The notes under the pieces: generated by a model
The model's input: the letters and a program-made list of their open reading frames with translations, nothing else
Databases searched by the model: none
What the model was told of the DNA's origin: nothing
Program-made: the position numbers and the translations under genes
Origin: Anaerolineae bacterium
GTDB lineage: Bacteria > Chloroflexota > Anaerolineae > UBA4142
Length of the DNA: 15,096 bases
Direction: 5' to 3'
Assembly (NCBI GenBank): GCA_026417715.1
Contig: JAOACU010000002.1
Coordinates: 17,526 to 32,621, forward strand
Shown here: positions 1 to 6,724 of the stretch, piece after piece
Layout: each line of letters opens with the position of its first letter
Position numbering within the stretch: position 1 is the stretch's first letter

Positions 1-698
1 ACGTCGAAGCCGTGATGGAGTTGATTCCCAAGATCGCCAAGCGCGAAGGATTTGGCGCGCTGCTCGCGCAAGGCGTACGTCGCGCAGCGAAACAAGTCGG
101 CAAGGGGAGTGAGAAATTTGCCATCGAAGTAAAAGGGATGGAGCAATCGGCATACGCCACCCACAGCGCGACGGCGATGCTTCTCGCGTATATGACTGCC
201 GATGTGGGCGCGCATCACAATCGCGCGTGGGCGATCACGTACGATTTGCAAGTGGGGCGCGAACTGGTGAATGCGGACAAGGTGGCGCGTGTGATTTGGT
301 TGCAACACATTCGCCCGATGTTCGATACTTTGGGCGCGTGTCGCTTGCAATGGGTAGAGTTGAACATTGATCTCGAATTGTATCCGCCCGCGCTCGAAGC
401 GATCACTGGCGTCAAACGTTCGTGGAAAGATTTGGAACTGATTAGCGAACGCATTTGGAACTTGACGCGAATGTACTGGGCGCGTGAGGTAGCGGGCTTT
501 GGACGCACGTGGGATATGCCACCGCCACGCTTTTACACCGATCCGCCCAAGACTGGCGCAACCGCTGGCAAGATCACATCACTCGAAGATGTGAACAAAC
601 TACTCGACTTGTACTACGAACAACGCGGCTGGGATGCGAACGGATTGCCAAAAGCAGAAACGTTAGAGCGACTCGGTTTGTCCAAGTTGGTTGCGTAG
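1..698 (+). CDS. Aldehyde:ferredoxin oxidoreductase family protein, C-terminal part (5' truncated)
   Basis: The reading frame is already open at the window edge (first full codon at base 3) and ends at TAG 696-698, leaving about 231 residues, roughly the last third of a family usually near 600 residues. Family members are cytoplasmic tungsten- or molybdenum-bispterin enzymes that oxidise aldehydes or related substrates with ferredoxin. Visible family features are the ReGfG..LaqGvRRAA segment near the start, an ADVGAHHNRAW stretch, and a D-T-L-G-A-C motif at 324-341. The last resembles the D-x-x-G-L-C pterin/cluster motif, whose Cys ligates the [4Fe-4S] cluster in characterised AORs. The N-terminal domain and remaining cluster cysteines lie outside the window. 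The MoaD-like gene downstream supports a pterin cofactor. The substrate and the metal (W or Mo) cannot be told from this fragment. Confidence 0.88.
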   Translation, partial: VEAVMELIPKIAKREGFGALLAQGVRRAAKQVGKGSEKFAIEVKGMEQSAYATHSATAMLLAYMTADVGAHHNRAWAITYDLQVGRELVNADKVARVIWLQHIRPMFDTLGACRLQWVELNIDLELYPPALEAITGVKRSWKDLELISERIWNLTRMYWAREVAGFGRTWDMPPPRFYTDPPKTGATAGKITSLEDVNKLLDLYYEQRGWDANGLPKAETLERLGLSKLVA

Positions 699-701
699 GT
701 T

Positions 702-766
702 GAGATTAGAGATTGGAGATTAGAGATTCAATCTCCCAATCTCCAATCTCTAATTCTCTAATCTCC
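702..766. repeat. Tandem-heptamer hairpin between the AOR and moaD-like genes
   Basis: Four head-to-tail copies of GAGATTN (702-729) are followed directly by about five copies in the opposite orientation (AATCTCY, 730-766), two of them with one extra base. The halves pair almost perfectly over about 27 bp (702-728 with 730-758, two single-base bulges), leaving essentially no loop. It could act as a transcriptional attenuator after the AOR gene or as mRNA-stabilising structure. No T-tract follows, so a classic intrinsic terminator is not supported. Confidence 0.85.
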
Positions 767-774
767 ATTTCCAA

Positions 775-999
775 ATGTCTGCACACCTCCACGCACTTGG
801 CATCATCAAATCGTATATCGGTGGAAAAACGGAAATCGAAGTCGAAGCAGGGAACACGGTGCGCGAAACATTGCGCGCACTCAACATTCCGTCGGAAGTT
901 GTTGCGCTCGTAGTCGTGAATGATGTACCACAATCGAAAGAGTATCGCGTGCAAGAGGGAGATGTGGTCAAGTTGATTGCGGTGGTGGGTGGAGGATAA
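775..999 (+). CDS. MoaD/ThiS-like ubiquitin-fold sulfur carrier protein
   Basis: This 74-residue protein ends in Gly-Gly-Gly after a hydrophobic IAVV strand, the tail that MoaD/ThiS proteins use for C-terminal adenylation and thiocarboxylate formation. The alternating strand pattern, an INI/VND-type core and a short acidic stretch ('VQEGDVVKLIAVVGGG') fit the beta-grasp fold. Family members donate sulfur to the dithiolene of molybdopterin (MoaD) or to other sulfurated products. Directly after an AOR-type gene, the likeliest role is sulfur supply for the W/Mo-pterin cofactor or a dedicated homologue of that carrier. ATG 775 lies just after the heptamer hairpin and lacks a clear Shine-Dalgarno. 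ThiS or another sulfur carrier remains possible from sequence alone. Confidence 0.85.
   Translation: MSAHLHALGIIKSYIGGKTEIEVEAGNTVRETLRALNIPSEVVALVVVNDVPQSKEYRVQEGDVVKLIAVVGGG
991..996 (+). promoter_or_regulatory. Ribosome binding site setting a TTG start
   Basis: GGAGGA overlaps the last codons of the sulfur-carrier gene and sits 6 bases before TTG 1003. No ATG lies near the homologous N-terminus, so this site decides the TTG start of the membrane protein and indicates translational coupling with the preceding gene. Confidence 0.7.
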
Positions 1000-1002
1000 A
1001 AT

Positions 1003-1671
1003 TTGAATCAAACCATCACTTTTGTCCAAGAGAATATTTCTGCCAAGTACTATCGGTATGCTCTACTTTTAGGCATCTTTACTGTGCTCTACAATCTGGG
1101 TGAGGGCATCTTTTCGATTGCCTTTGGCGTGAGCGATGAGACGCTCGCGCTGTTTGGCTTTGGCGTGGACAGTTTTATCGAGGTGCTGTCGGGGCTAGGC
1201 ATCGTCGCGATGATTTTGCGAATGTGGAAGAATCCCGACACGCCCAAAAGTGTGTTCGAGAAGACCGCGCTGCAAATCACGGGTATCAGTTTTTACCTGC
1301 TGGCGATTGGTTTGTTCGCCACTGCACTCATCAACATCTACACAGGACATCATCCCGAAACGACGTTGAGCGGCATCATCATTTCCCTGATTTCGATTGT
1401 GACGATGTGGGCACTTGTGCGCGCCAAAACCCACGTGGGGCATCGGCTCAACTCTGCGCCGATTCTTGCCGATGCGAATTGCACCAAAGTTTGTATCTAT
1501 ATGTCCGTTGTCCTTTTGGCGTCAAGTTTGTTGTACGAGTTCACAGGTATCGGCTATGTGGACAGTCTCGGCGCGCTGGGATTGATTTACTTTTCCGTGC
1601 ACGAAGGACGTGAGGCGTTCGAGAAAGCACGCGGCGCGGAGACGTGCGCGTGTATGCATGAGGCAGACTAA
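1003..1671 (+). CDS. CDF-like cation efflux family membrane protein
   Basis: This 222-residue, very hydrophobic protein has about six predicted membrane segments (near residues 18-41, 46-73, 91-113, 122-141, 165-185 and 188-203), the layout of the cation diffusion facilitator transmembrane domain. The second helix carries FGVDSFIEVLSG, resembling the CDF 'aDSxxE..S' helix with the Asp (D56) expected to contribute to the metal site. A later helix begins ADANCTKVC. The C-terminus is short and ends in Cys-Ala-Cys-Met-His rather than the usual CDF cytoplasmic domain, so a metal ion is plausible but unproven cargo. It starts with TTG 3 bases after the sulfur-carrier stop and has a strong ribosome site. 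A role in metal supply or export for the pterin enzyme is only inference. Confidence 0.7.
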   Translation: MNQTITFVQENISAKYYRYALLLGIFTVLYNLGEGIFSIAFGVSDETLALFGFGVDSFIEVLSGLGIVAMILRMWKNPDTPKSVFEKTALQITGISFYLLAIGLFATALINIYTGHHPETTLSGIIISLISIVTMWALVRAKTHVGHRLNSAPILADANCTKVCIYMSVVLLASSLLYEFTGIGYVDSLGALGLIYFSVHEGREAFEKARGAETCACMHEAD

Positions 1672-1676
1672 CAGCG

Positions 1677-1901
1677 ATGGTAGAGAGTGAACACAAGATC
1701 GGTGAGCGCAGAATTGAAAAAGTGGTGACCAAAGTTCCACTGCGTACGCGCAAAAACGATTTTGCGTACTGGCAGACACGTCCCTACGCTGAACGTCTTG
1801 CCGCATTGCAAGAAATTCGTCGCGGGTATCATCGGTGGAAATACGGTGCTGAACCAAGATTGCAAAGAACAGTGACTATCATCAAAATTATAGACATTTG
1901 A
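1677..1901 (+). CDS. Small FAYWQTRPY-type protein, antitoxin-like, without partner
   Basis: This 74-residue protein has a charged N-terminus and a central block FAYWQTRPYAERLAALQEIR followed by YHRWKYG and a P-R-(L/F)-Q-R tail. I recognise this block from small proteins often found in front of nucleotidyltransferase-like or other toxin genes and commonly misnamed 'toxin secretion' proteins. Here the next gene (14 bp on) is a radical SAM enzyme and no such partner follows, so it is an orphan or has lost its partner. It begins 5 bp after the transporter stop, consistent with the same transcript. Function is not established; the antitoxin reading rests on family context only. Confidence 0.7.
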   Translation: MVESEHKIGERRIEKVVTKVPLRTRKNDFAYWQTRPYAERLAALQEIRRGYHRWKYGAEPRLQRTVTIIKIIDI

Positions 1902-1915
1902 TTTGGAGAGCTTGA

Positions 1916-3274
1916 ATGAAGCGACTTTGGCTCGACCTTGGAGACCTTGGCGTGTTCGTGCGACCCGCTGGCGCACACGACCGCTGGCAGGATCACGGCT
2001 TGGGGCTCCTCCGTACGATTCTGAAAAACAACAATATCGAAACTGATCTGTTTTCGACGCGCGCGATTCGTTCTTTCAAAGAACTGGACAAACATGTCGC
2101 GGGTTACGATGTGCTCGTGATGAACGTGCGTAGTTACACTTATCCGTTTGCCTACCAAGCCGCGAAAATCTTCAAGCGCGTCAACCCGCGCGGCATCGTT
2201 GTCACCGGTGGAATGCACGCGACCGTCGCGCCCGACGAGATGGAGTCCATCAAGGAATTCGACATCATTTGCAAAGGACCCGGCGAAAATATCATCGTGG
2301 ACTTGATGCGCGATCCGCGCGCGTTTCCGCGCATCGTCGTTGGCGTTGGCGCGAAATCAATGGCAGACTGGCCCCTGATGGATCGCACGCTCTGGCCCAA
2401 TCCCAACCTGCCCGATTTTCCCTGGCCCCTCGAACCCGAATGCGGCTGGGGTCCTGGTCCCGTCGCGACAGTGCTGACGAGTCGTGTGTGTCCTTGGCAA
2501 TGTGTCTTTTGCAACGAATCGTCGTACATTCCGAATATGGGACGCAAGCCGGTGGATCAGGTGATTGACGAATTGAATTATCTCGATGACAAGTACGGTC
2601 CCATCGGCTCAGTGGTCATTCACGATTCGATGTTCTTCCAACATCCCGCATGGTTGCGAGAGTGGCTCGAAAAATATCCGCGCAAGGCACACAAACGCTG
2701 GCCCTATTGGGCAGCAGCGCGTTCGGATGCGGTGCGTCACTGGCCCGATTTGTTCGAGGCACTCGTGCGTGAGACCAACTGGAACATTGTCTCCATCGGC
2801 TTTGAGTCTGGTAGTGATCGCGTCCTGAAAATTCTCAACAAGGAATGCACCGCCGAGGACAACTATTTTGCGATTGATTTGCTGAATCGCATCGGCGATG
2901 ATTTGGAGGCGCGCGGTTACATTCCACCCAAATTCTGGGCGAACATTATGCTCGGCATTCCTGGCGAAACGCGCGAAGACGCGTTTGACACGATTCGGAT
3001 GCTCAAGCGAATGAAGCGCGTTCTGCCTTCGATTTCATACTACGCGCCGTACCCCGGTTCTGCGCTTGGCTATCAACTCATTGCCGAAGGCAAGAGTCGA
3101 ATGTCGAAGGACAACTATCATCGCTATCCCGATGACAAAAAAGTCAAAGGGATTGATTACGGTTTCTACAAACGCTTGTTGCAAGGCAAGTACGAACGTG
3201 AAGTGAATGCCAAGTTGCCGCAATTCTTGCGCGACAAACCCGGCGTGTTCGCCGATGCGTTGATCAAAGCGTGA
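1916..3274 (+). CDS. B12-binding-domain radical SAM protein (first)
   Basis: This 452-residue protein has an N-terminal Rossmann-like B12-binding-type domain (about residues 1-140, with VVTGGMHATVAPDEM). The radical SAM core begins at CPWQCVFC, the CxxxCxxC cluster motif with C192, C196 and C199. Later family features are GFESGSDRVLKILNK and MLGIPGETREDAFDT, typical of B12-dependent radical SAM proteins (the GPGE...GIPGET layout). Such enzymes use SAM plus cobalamin for methylations, ring contractions, thioether formation and similar reactions; the substrate cannot be read from sequence. The start ATG 1916 has GGAGAG at 1904-1909. It begins a run of three radical SAM genes interleaved with TA cassettes. 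No acceptor peptide or obvious product pathway is visible beside it. Confidence 0.88.
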   Translation: MKRLWLDLGDLGVFVRPAGAHDRWQDHGLGLLRTILKNNNIETDLFSTRAIRSFKELDKHVAGYDVLVMNVRSYTYPFAYQAAKIFKRVNPRGIVVTGGMHATVAPDEMESIKEFDIICKGPGENIIVDLMRDPRAFPRIVVGVGAKSMADWPLMDRTLWPNPNLPDFPWPLEPECGWGPGPVATVLTSRVCPWQCVFCNESSYIPNMGRKPVDQVIDELNYLDDKYGPIGSVVIHDSMFFQHPAWLREWLEKYPRKAHKRWPYWAAARSDAVRHWPDLFEALVRETNWNIVSIGFESGSDRVLKILNKECTAEDNYFAIDLLNRIGDDLEARGYIPPKFWANIMLGIPGETREDAFDTIRMLKRMKRVLPSISYYAPYPGSALGYQLIAEGKSRMSKDNYHRYPDDKKVKGIDYGFYKRLLQGKYEREVNAKLPQFLRDKPGVFADALIKA

Positions 3275-3280
3275 GCGCGA

Positions 3281-3357
3281 CGCGAAAGGGCGCGAAATTT
3301 TCGCGAACCTTTCGCGACCTTTCGCGATCTTTCGCGATCTTTCGCGACCTTTCGCGT
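3281..3357. repeat. Decamer tandem repeat with inverted leader
   Basis: After the radical SAM stop, two inverted units (CGCGAAAGGG-CGCGAAA, 3281-3297) precede about six direct copies of TTCGCGAYCT arranged in exact 10-base register from 3301 to 3357. The two halves can fold back as an imperfect hairpin. It resembles the heptamer element at 702-766 in plan: short units in one orientation, then the other. It fills the whole gap before the next gene and probably affects mRNA structure. Confidence 0.85.
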
Positions 3358-3369
3358 ACCAATAGGAAT

Positions 3370-3576
3370 ATGAGCAGTTTCAATAACCCACACCACTTTT
3401 ATCTCTTTGCAATGAAAAACGGCAAAAAGAAACTCGCGTATGGGACAACGCCCGAAGACGCGTACGAAAATCTCAGGTTGCGCCTGACGCCCAAGGAGAT
3501 GGAGCAAATCATCAAAGACCAGTACGTTCGTTTTCACCAACGCGATTTGCAAAAGTATGTTCACGAACTTGGTTAG
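3370..3576 (+). CDS. Small hypothetical protein, 68 residues
   Basis: The frame is open from 3271, but its first 33 codons would be encoded by the decamer repeat. ATG 3370, preceded by AGGA at 3364-3367, gives a sensible protein of 68 residues. It begins with His/Phe-rich NNPHHFYLFAMKNGKKKLAYG, then an acidic-to-basic helical part (TPEDAYENLRLRLTPKEMEQ) and ends YVHELG. I do not recognise the family. No signal peptide, membrane helix or cysteine motif is visible. Its place right after a radical SAM gene makes a small accessory or substrate protein conceivable, but it lacks a leader/core-like cleavage motif. It is equally likely to be an unrelated small protein. Confidence 0.6.
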   Translation: MSSFNNPHHFYLFAMKNGKKKLAYGTTPEDAYENLRLRLTPKEMEQIIKDQYVRFHQRDLQKYVHELG

Positions 3577-3622
3577 TAATGGCTCTCTTTGAATGTTAGG
3601 TGGATAAAACGCGCGGCGGGTC

Positions 3623-3629
3623 AAGGAGG
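3623..3629 (+). promoter_or_regulatory. Ribosome binding site choosing the AbrB-type start
   Basis: AAGGAGG lies 4 bases before ATG 3634. It favours this ATG over the upstream in-frame ATG at 3589, whose extra 15 residues match nothing in the AbrB fold. Confidence 0.75.
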
Positions 3630-3633
3630 CGCG

Positions 3634-4017
3634 ATGGCAAAAATAAAGGAAACAAAAGCAACGTACTCTACCGAAACAGTTACGGTCGTTACCTCACGCG
3701 GTACGACCGAGATTCCGCGCGCCTTGCGCCAACGTTATGGTGTCACCGCCAAGTCGCGCTTGCGCTGGATGGATACGGGGCACGGATTGCTGGTTGTGCC
3801 AGAGCCGTTGTCCATTACCAGAAAAGCCAGACAGAGAGCAAGTTCCAAACCAACTTCCAAACCAACGTACAAATCTACAAAGCAAAGCAAACGCGAATTT
3901 CTGAGATGGTTGGACGAATGGATGCAAGAACCAGACGACTGGACGCCCGCACAATGGGACGAGTTTGAACAAGAATTGCGTGCCAACCGAGTCACGTTTC
4001 GAGACATCGAGATATGA
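3634..4017 (+). CDS. AbrB/MazE-like (SpoVT fold) antitoxin
   Basis: This 127-residue protein has an N-terminal SpoVT/AbrB-type swapped-hairpin segment (about residues 14-56: TVTVVTSRGTTEIPRALRQ followed by GVTAKSRLRW and GLLVVPEP). That is the DNA-binding fold of many VapB antitoxins. A Ser/Lys/Thr-rich linker leads to a C-terminal Trp/Asp/Glu-rich segment (FLRWLDEWMQEPDDWTPAQWDEF) that probably wraps the toxin. The stop overlaps the toxin start by 4 bases (ATGA, 4014-4017), the normal antitoxin-first arrangement. The family usually binds its own promoter and represses the cassette; I see no clear operator palindrome in the short leader. The pairing with the PIN toxin is strong evidence for function. 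Confidence 0.83.
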   Translation: MAKIKETKATYSTETVTVVTSRGTTEIPRALRQRYGVTAKSRLRWMDTGHGLLVVPEPLSITRKARQRASSKPTSKPTYKSTKQSKREFLRWLDEWMQEPDDWTPAQWDEFEQELRANRVTFRDIEI

Positions 4018-4418
4018 CAACGTTCTTGTTGGACACGAACATTCTTTCAGCAATCCTTCGCAAGGACGCAACAGTCGAACAGCGTTTGCGCCAAGCCATA
4101 GTTGATGATGATAACCTGTTGCTCTCCGTTGTTGTCTATTTTGAAATCAAGCGTGGCTTACTCAAACGCGATGCCAAAAAGCAGATGGCAACATTCGAGT
4201 ACCTATCGAATCAATTCGCGTGGTGTGATGTAATTGTTGAAGATTGGGAACTTGCCGCGCATTTGTGGGCAGAACGATTCAAACGTGGCAAACCGATTGT
4301 TGATGCCGATGTGCTCATTGCCGCGCAAGCCAAACGCCTTGACGCAATTCTCGTAACGGACAACATCAAAGATTTTGCTGATCTGGGTGTAAAAACTGAG
4401 AACTGGAAAGTACGATGA
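4014..4418 (+). CDS. VapC-type PIN-domain ribonuclease toxin (cassette 1)
   Basis: This 134-residue protein spans a complete PIN domain. The acidic residues that bind Mg2+/Mn2+ are all in place: D7 in FLLDTNIL, E44 in VYFEIKRG, D99 in DADVLIAAQA and D116 in LVTDNIKDF. PIN toxins of this family cut RNA (often tRNA or rRNA) and stop translation when freed from their antitoxin. The start overlaps the AbrB-like gene, and the end overlaps the following radical SAM gene by 4 bases (ATGA, 4415-4418). The toxin is therefore translationally tied to both neighbours. The RNA target is unknown. Confidence 0.9.
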   Translation: MTTFLLDTNILSAILRKDATVEQRLRQAIVDDDNLLLSVVVYFEIKRGLLKRDAKKQMATFEYLSNQFAWCDVIVEDWELAAHLWAERFKRGKPIVDADVLIAAQAKRLDAILVTDNIKDFADLGVKTENWKVR

Positions 4419-5896
4419 GAATTTTACTTGTTTCGCCAGATTCCAAAGTGTGGAACTCGCGTGCCCATATCCACAACGGTTTGGGCTATCTCGCGGGTTC
4501 GCTCTTGGCAAATGGCTATACCGATGTAACCATACACGACGGCGCCGTCGAAACCGAATCGGTGGCGCAAGTGCTCGATCGCGCGCGCGCCGAAAATCGT
4601 CCCTACGATGTGGTTGGTATTTCCGCACCGACCGTGCTCATCGAAAACGCGTGGCGCATCGCGCGCGATGCCAAAGCGCGCGGTGCCATCACGATTCTGG
4701 GTGGTCCACACCTCACGCTCCAACCCGACGAATCTATGCACAAACCCGAAGTGGACTTGGTCGTGCGCGGTGAGGGTGAGGATACGATCATCGAGATTCT
4801 GCGCGTGCTCGAGACGACGGAAGACGGACGACCGACGACGGTCAACAGTCATCGGTCGTCGGTCACTGATACGCGGTTACGCCACATCCTTGGACTCTCG
4901 TGGCGCGACGCGGCGGGGCGCATTATGCACAATCCTGACCGTCCCTTGCGTTCTGATTTGGATAACATCCCGCTGCCCGCGTATCACCTCTTCAAAATCG
5001 AACGTTACACCAACTTGCAACCACTCACCGATGGACTCGATCCGCACGCGCGCGCGTACACGATTGTCACGTCGCGCGGATGTCCGTACAAATGCACCTA
5101 CTGCTCCAAGCCGATCACTGGCAATACCTGGCGCGCGCGTTCCGTCGAGAATGTGATCAAAGAGTGGCGGATGCTCGTCAAAGATTTCCGTGCGACCGAA
5201 ATCGGCATCACCGATGACATTTGGAATCTCGACATCAAACGCGCCAAAGAATTGTGCCGCGCGATCATTGACGAAGGGCTGAACACCGTGCCTTGGGTGA
5301 CCGTGCACGGGATGAAGGTGAATCACACCGACTTGGAATTGTTCCAATTGATGAAAAAAGCCGGGTGCAAGCGCGTGGGATTCGGTGTGGAAAGTGGCGA
5401 CGAGTACATCTTGAAACACGTCGTCAAAAAATCGCAGACGCTCGATCAAGTGCGCGCAGCGTTTCGCAATGCCAAAGCCGCTGGTTTGCAAACGATGGGC
5501 TTTTTCATCTACGGGATGCCTGGCGAAACCGAAGAGACGATGGAAAAGACCACGCGCTTTGCACTCGAACTCGATCCTGATCTGGCGAACTTTATGATTG
5601 CCGCGCCATACCCCGGCACTGAACTGTGGAAACTCGTGCAGAAAGAGGGTATTCTCTTTTCGCACAGTTGGGACGATTACGCGATTCATTCGGACAAGGC
5701 GCATTTTCAGATTGGCGATCTCACGGCCGAACTGGTCGAACGCAAGTGGCATGAGGCGTATCGCCGCTTTTACTTTCGCCCCAAGCGCATCTTGCGCCGC
5801 CTGATGATGCGCGATACGTGGCTACACGCGCCGCAACGCGCGCGCGACGCCGTGCGCTTTTTCTTCGGCGCCAAAGTAGGGAACGGCGCGCATTGA
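4415..5896 (+). CDS. B12-binding-domain radical SAM protein (second) with repeat-derived insertion
   Basis: This 493-residue protein has an N-terminal cobalamin-binding-type domain (about residues 1-130: MRILLVSPDS, GLGYLAGSLLANGY, VVGISAPTVLIENAW, GGPHLTLQPDE, VVRGEGEDTIIE). A radical SAM core follows with GCPYKCTYC, cysteines C223, C227 and C230. FGVESGDEYILKHV and FIYGMPGETEETM follow, as usual for this class. The gene starts inside the vapC stop (ATGA), so it is probably coupled to it. Residues about 134-152 come from a heptamer repeat (4813-4868) that interrupts the link between the two domains, where relatives are expected to have only a few residues. The reaction catalysed is unknown; hopanoid, lipid and peptide modification are all seen in this superfamily. 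Confidence 0.88.
   Translation: MRILLVSPDSKVWNSRAHIHNGLGYLAGSLLANGYTDVTIHDGAVETESVAQVLDRARAENRPYDVVGISAPTVLIENAWRIARDAKARGAITILGGPHLTLQPDESMHKPEVDLVVRGEGEDTIIEILRVLETTEDGRPTTVNSHRSSVTDTRLRHILGLSWRDAAGRIMHNPDRPLRSDLDNIPLPAYHLFKIERYTNLQPLTDGLDPHARAYTIVTSRGCPYKCTYCSKPITGNTWRARSVENVIKEWRMLVKDFRATEIGITDDIWNLDIKRAKELCRAIIDEGLNTVPWVTVHGMKVNHTDLELFQLMKKAGCKRVGFGVESGDEYILKHVVKKSQTLDQVRAAFRNAKAAGLQTMGFFIYGMPGETEETMEKTTRFALELDPDLANFMIAAPYPGTELWKLVQKEGILFSHSWDDYAIHSDKAHFQIGDLTAELVERKWHEAYRRFYFRPKRILRRLMMRDTWLHAPQRARDAVRFFFGAKVGNGAH
4813..4868. repeat. Tandem heptamers with inversion inside a coding sequence
   Basis: Eight consecutive heptamers: GACGACG, GAAGACG, GACGACC, GACGACG, then GTCAACA, GTCATCG, GTCGTCG, GTCACTG. 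The second four read as degenerate inverted copies of the first four, giving a hairpin in the mRNA. The frame of the radical SAM gene continues through it. Confidence 0.8.
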
Positions 5897-5908
5897 GGGA
5901 GATAAAAA

Positions 5909-6241
5909 ATGTCAACCCGCACAGTTGAACTAAAACAAATACAAAATAGAATCCAAAAGATGGAAAACGCCATTTCGCAAATGCAACGTGCTTTACGTGA
6001 ACAAGGCCTCCTTCCTACACGGACGCGCACCACCTCACGCCGCAAGTTGTCCAATCACGAGCACGTACAAAAAATCTTGCGTCAAGCGGGAATGTTGGCA
6101 GAACTAACTCCAGAGGAAAAAGCGCGCGCAGCGCGCTGGAGTGCGTTGCCTGCTGAAGAGCAGAGACGTATCTGGGACGAGTTCTTTAATCTGAAACTTG
6201 ACAAACCGCTTTCAGATGTCATTGTTGAGAATAGACGGTAA
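5909..6241 (+). CDS. Putative antitoxin of VapC cassette 2
   Basis: This 110-residue protein sits immediately before a PIN toxin gene (6 bp apart), the place of a VapB-type antitoxin. The first 40 residues (VELKQIQNRIQKMENAISQMQRAL) have the heptad pattern of a coiled coil. A basic stretch (TRTRTTSRRK) follows, then a helical C-terminus (LTPEEKARAARWSALPAEEQ...) rich in Glu and Arg that could wrap the toxin. I do not recognise a named DNA-binding fold. GGGAGA (5897-5902) before ATG 5909 supports the start. Function is assigned from position and composition, not from a family signature. Confidence 0.7.
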   Translation: MSTRTVELKQIQNRIQKMENAISQMQRALREQGLLPTRTRTTSRRKLSNHEHVQKILRQAGMLAELTPEEKARAARWSALPAEEQRRIWDEFFNLKLDKPLSDVIVENRR

Positions 6242-6247
6242 ATCCCT

Positions 6248-6724
6248 ATGGCAATTTTCTATTTTGACGCAAGTGCTGTTGTCAAGTATTTCCATCGCGA
6301 GCCCGGTACGACTTGGATTCGATTCATCGCTGATCAAACCACCAACGAAGGACATCGCGCCAACCAGATTTATCTTGCCGAAATCAGCCGCGTTGAAGTG
6401 CCAGCCGCTTTTGCGATTTTGGCAAGGACACAGCAAATCAGCATACGTGTCCGTGACTTGATGTATGACGCGTTCCTACAAAAGTTGGAAAGCGAATTTC
6501 AGTCCTTACGTCTAACGTCGAAAATTATTCGCCATGCCGCCGAACTCACACAAAAGTACCCTCTAAAGGCGTATGATGCGATTCAATTGGCGGTTGCCCT
6601 TGAATTGAACGCTAAACTGCAACCCTATACTCTCTTGGCTACTTTTGTCAGCGGTGATGATAACCAACTCCAAGCCGCGCGCGCCGAAGGACTCGTGACC
6701 GAAAATCCGTTTGACCACGAATGA
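6248..6724 (+). CDS. VapC-type PIN-domain toxin (cassette 2)
   Basis: This 158-residue PIN-domain protein has the longer type of fold. Acidic positions are D7 in FYFDASAVVK, E50 in SRVEVPAA, D110 in KAYDAIQLAVAL and D137 in FVSGDDNQLQAARAEGL. 'YDAIQLA' and 'D.qL..AA.aEGL' are typical of this PIN subgroup. The family acts as Mg2+-dependent endoribonucleases held in check by the upstream antitoxin. The stop overlaps the next radical SAM start by 4 bases (ATGA, 6721-6724), exactly as in cassette 1. The start is ATG 6248 with only a weak ribosome site, so translation may be coupled to the antitoxin. Confidence 0.88.
   Translation: MAIFYFDASAVVKYFHREPGTTWIRFIADQTTNEGHRANQIYLAEISRVEVPAAFAILARTQQISIRVRDLMYDAFLQKLESEFQSLRLTSKIIRHAAELTQKYPLKAYDAIQLAVALELNAKLQPYTLLATFVSGDDNQLQAARAEGLVTENPFDHE

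Noticed and set aside
702..766. Classic rho-independent terminator after the AOR gene
   Set aside because: The stem is AT-rich with tandem units and no following run of T; it is better described as a tandem-repeat palindrome.
3271..3369. N-terminal extension of the 68-residue protein through the decamer repeats
   Set aside because: The extension would be pure repeat translation (SRTFRDLSRSF...) and overlaps the radical SAM stop; ATG 3370 has its own ribosome site.
4877..5752. Long minus-strand ORF of 291 codons opposite the second B12 radical SAM gene
   Set aside because: It is a shadow of a well-supported radical SAM gene on the other strand; its translation shows no recognisable domain.
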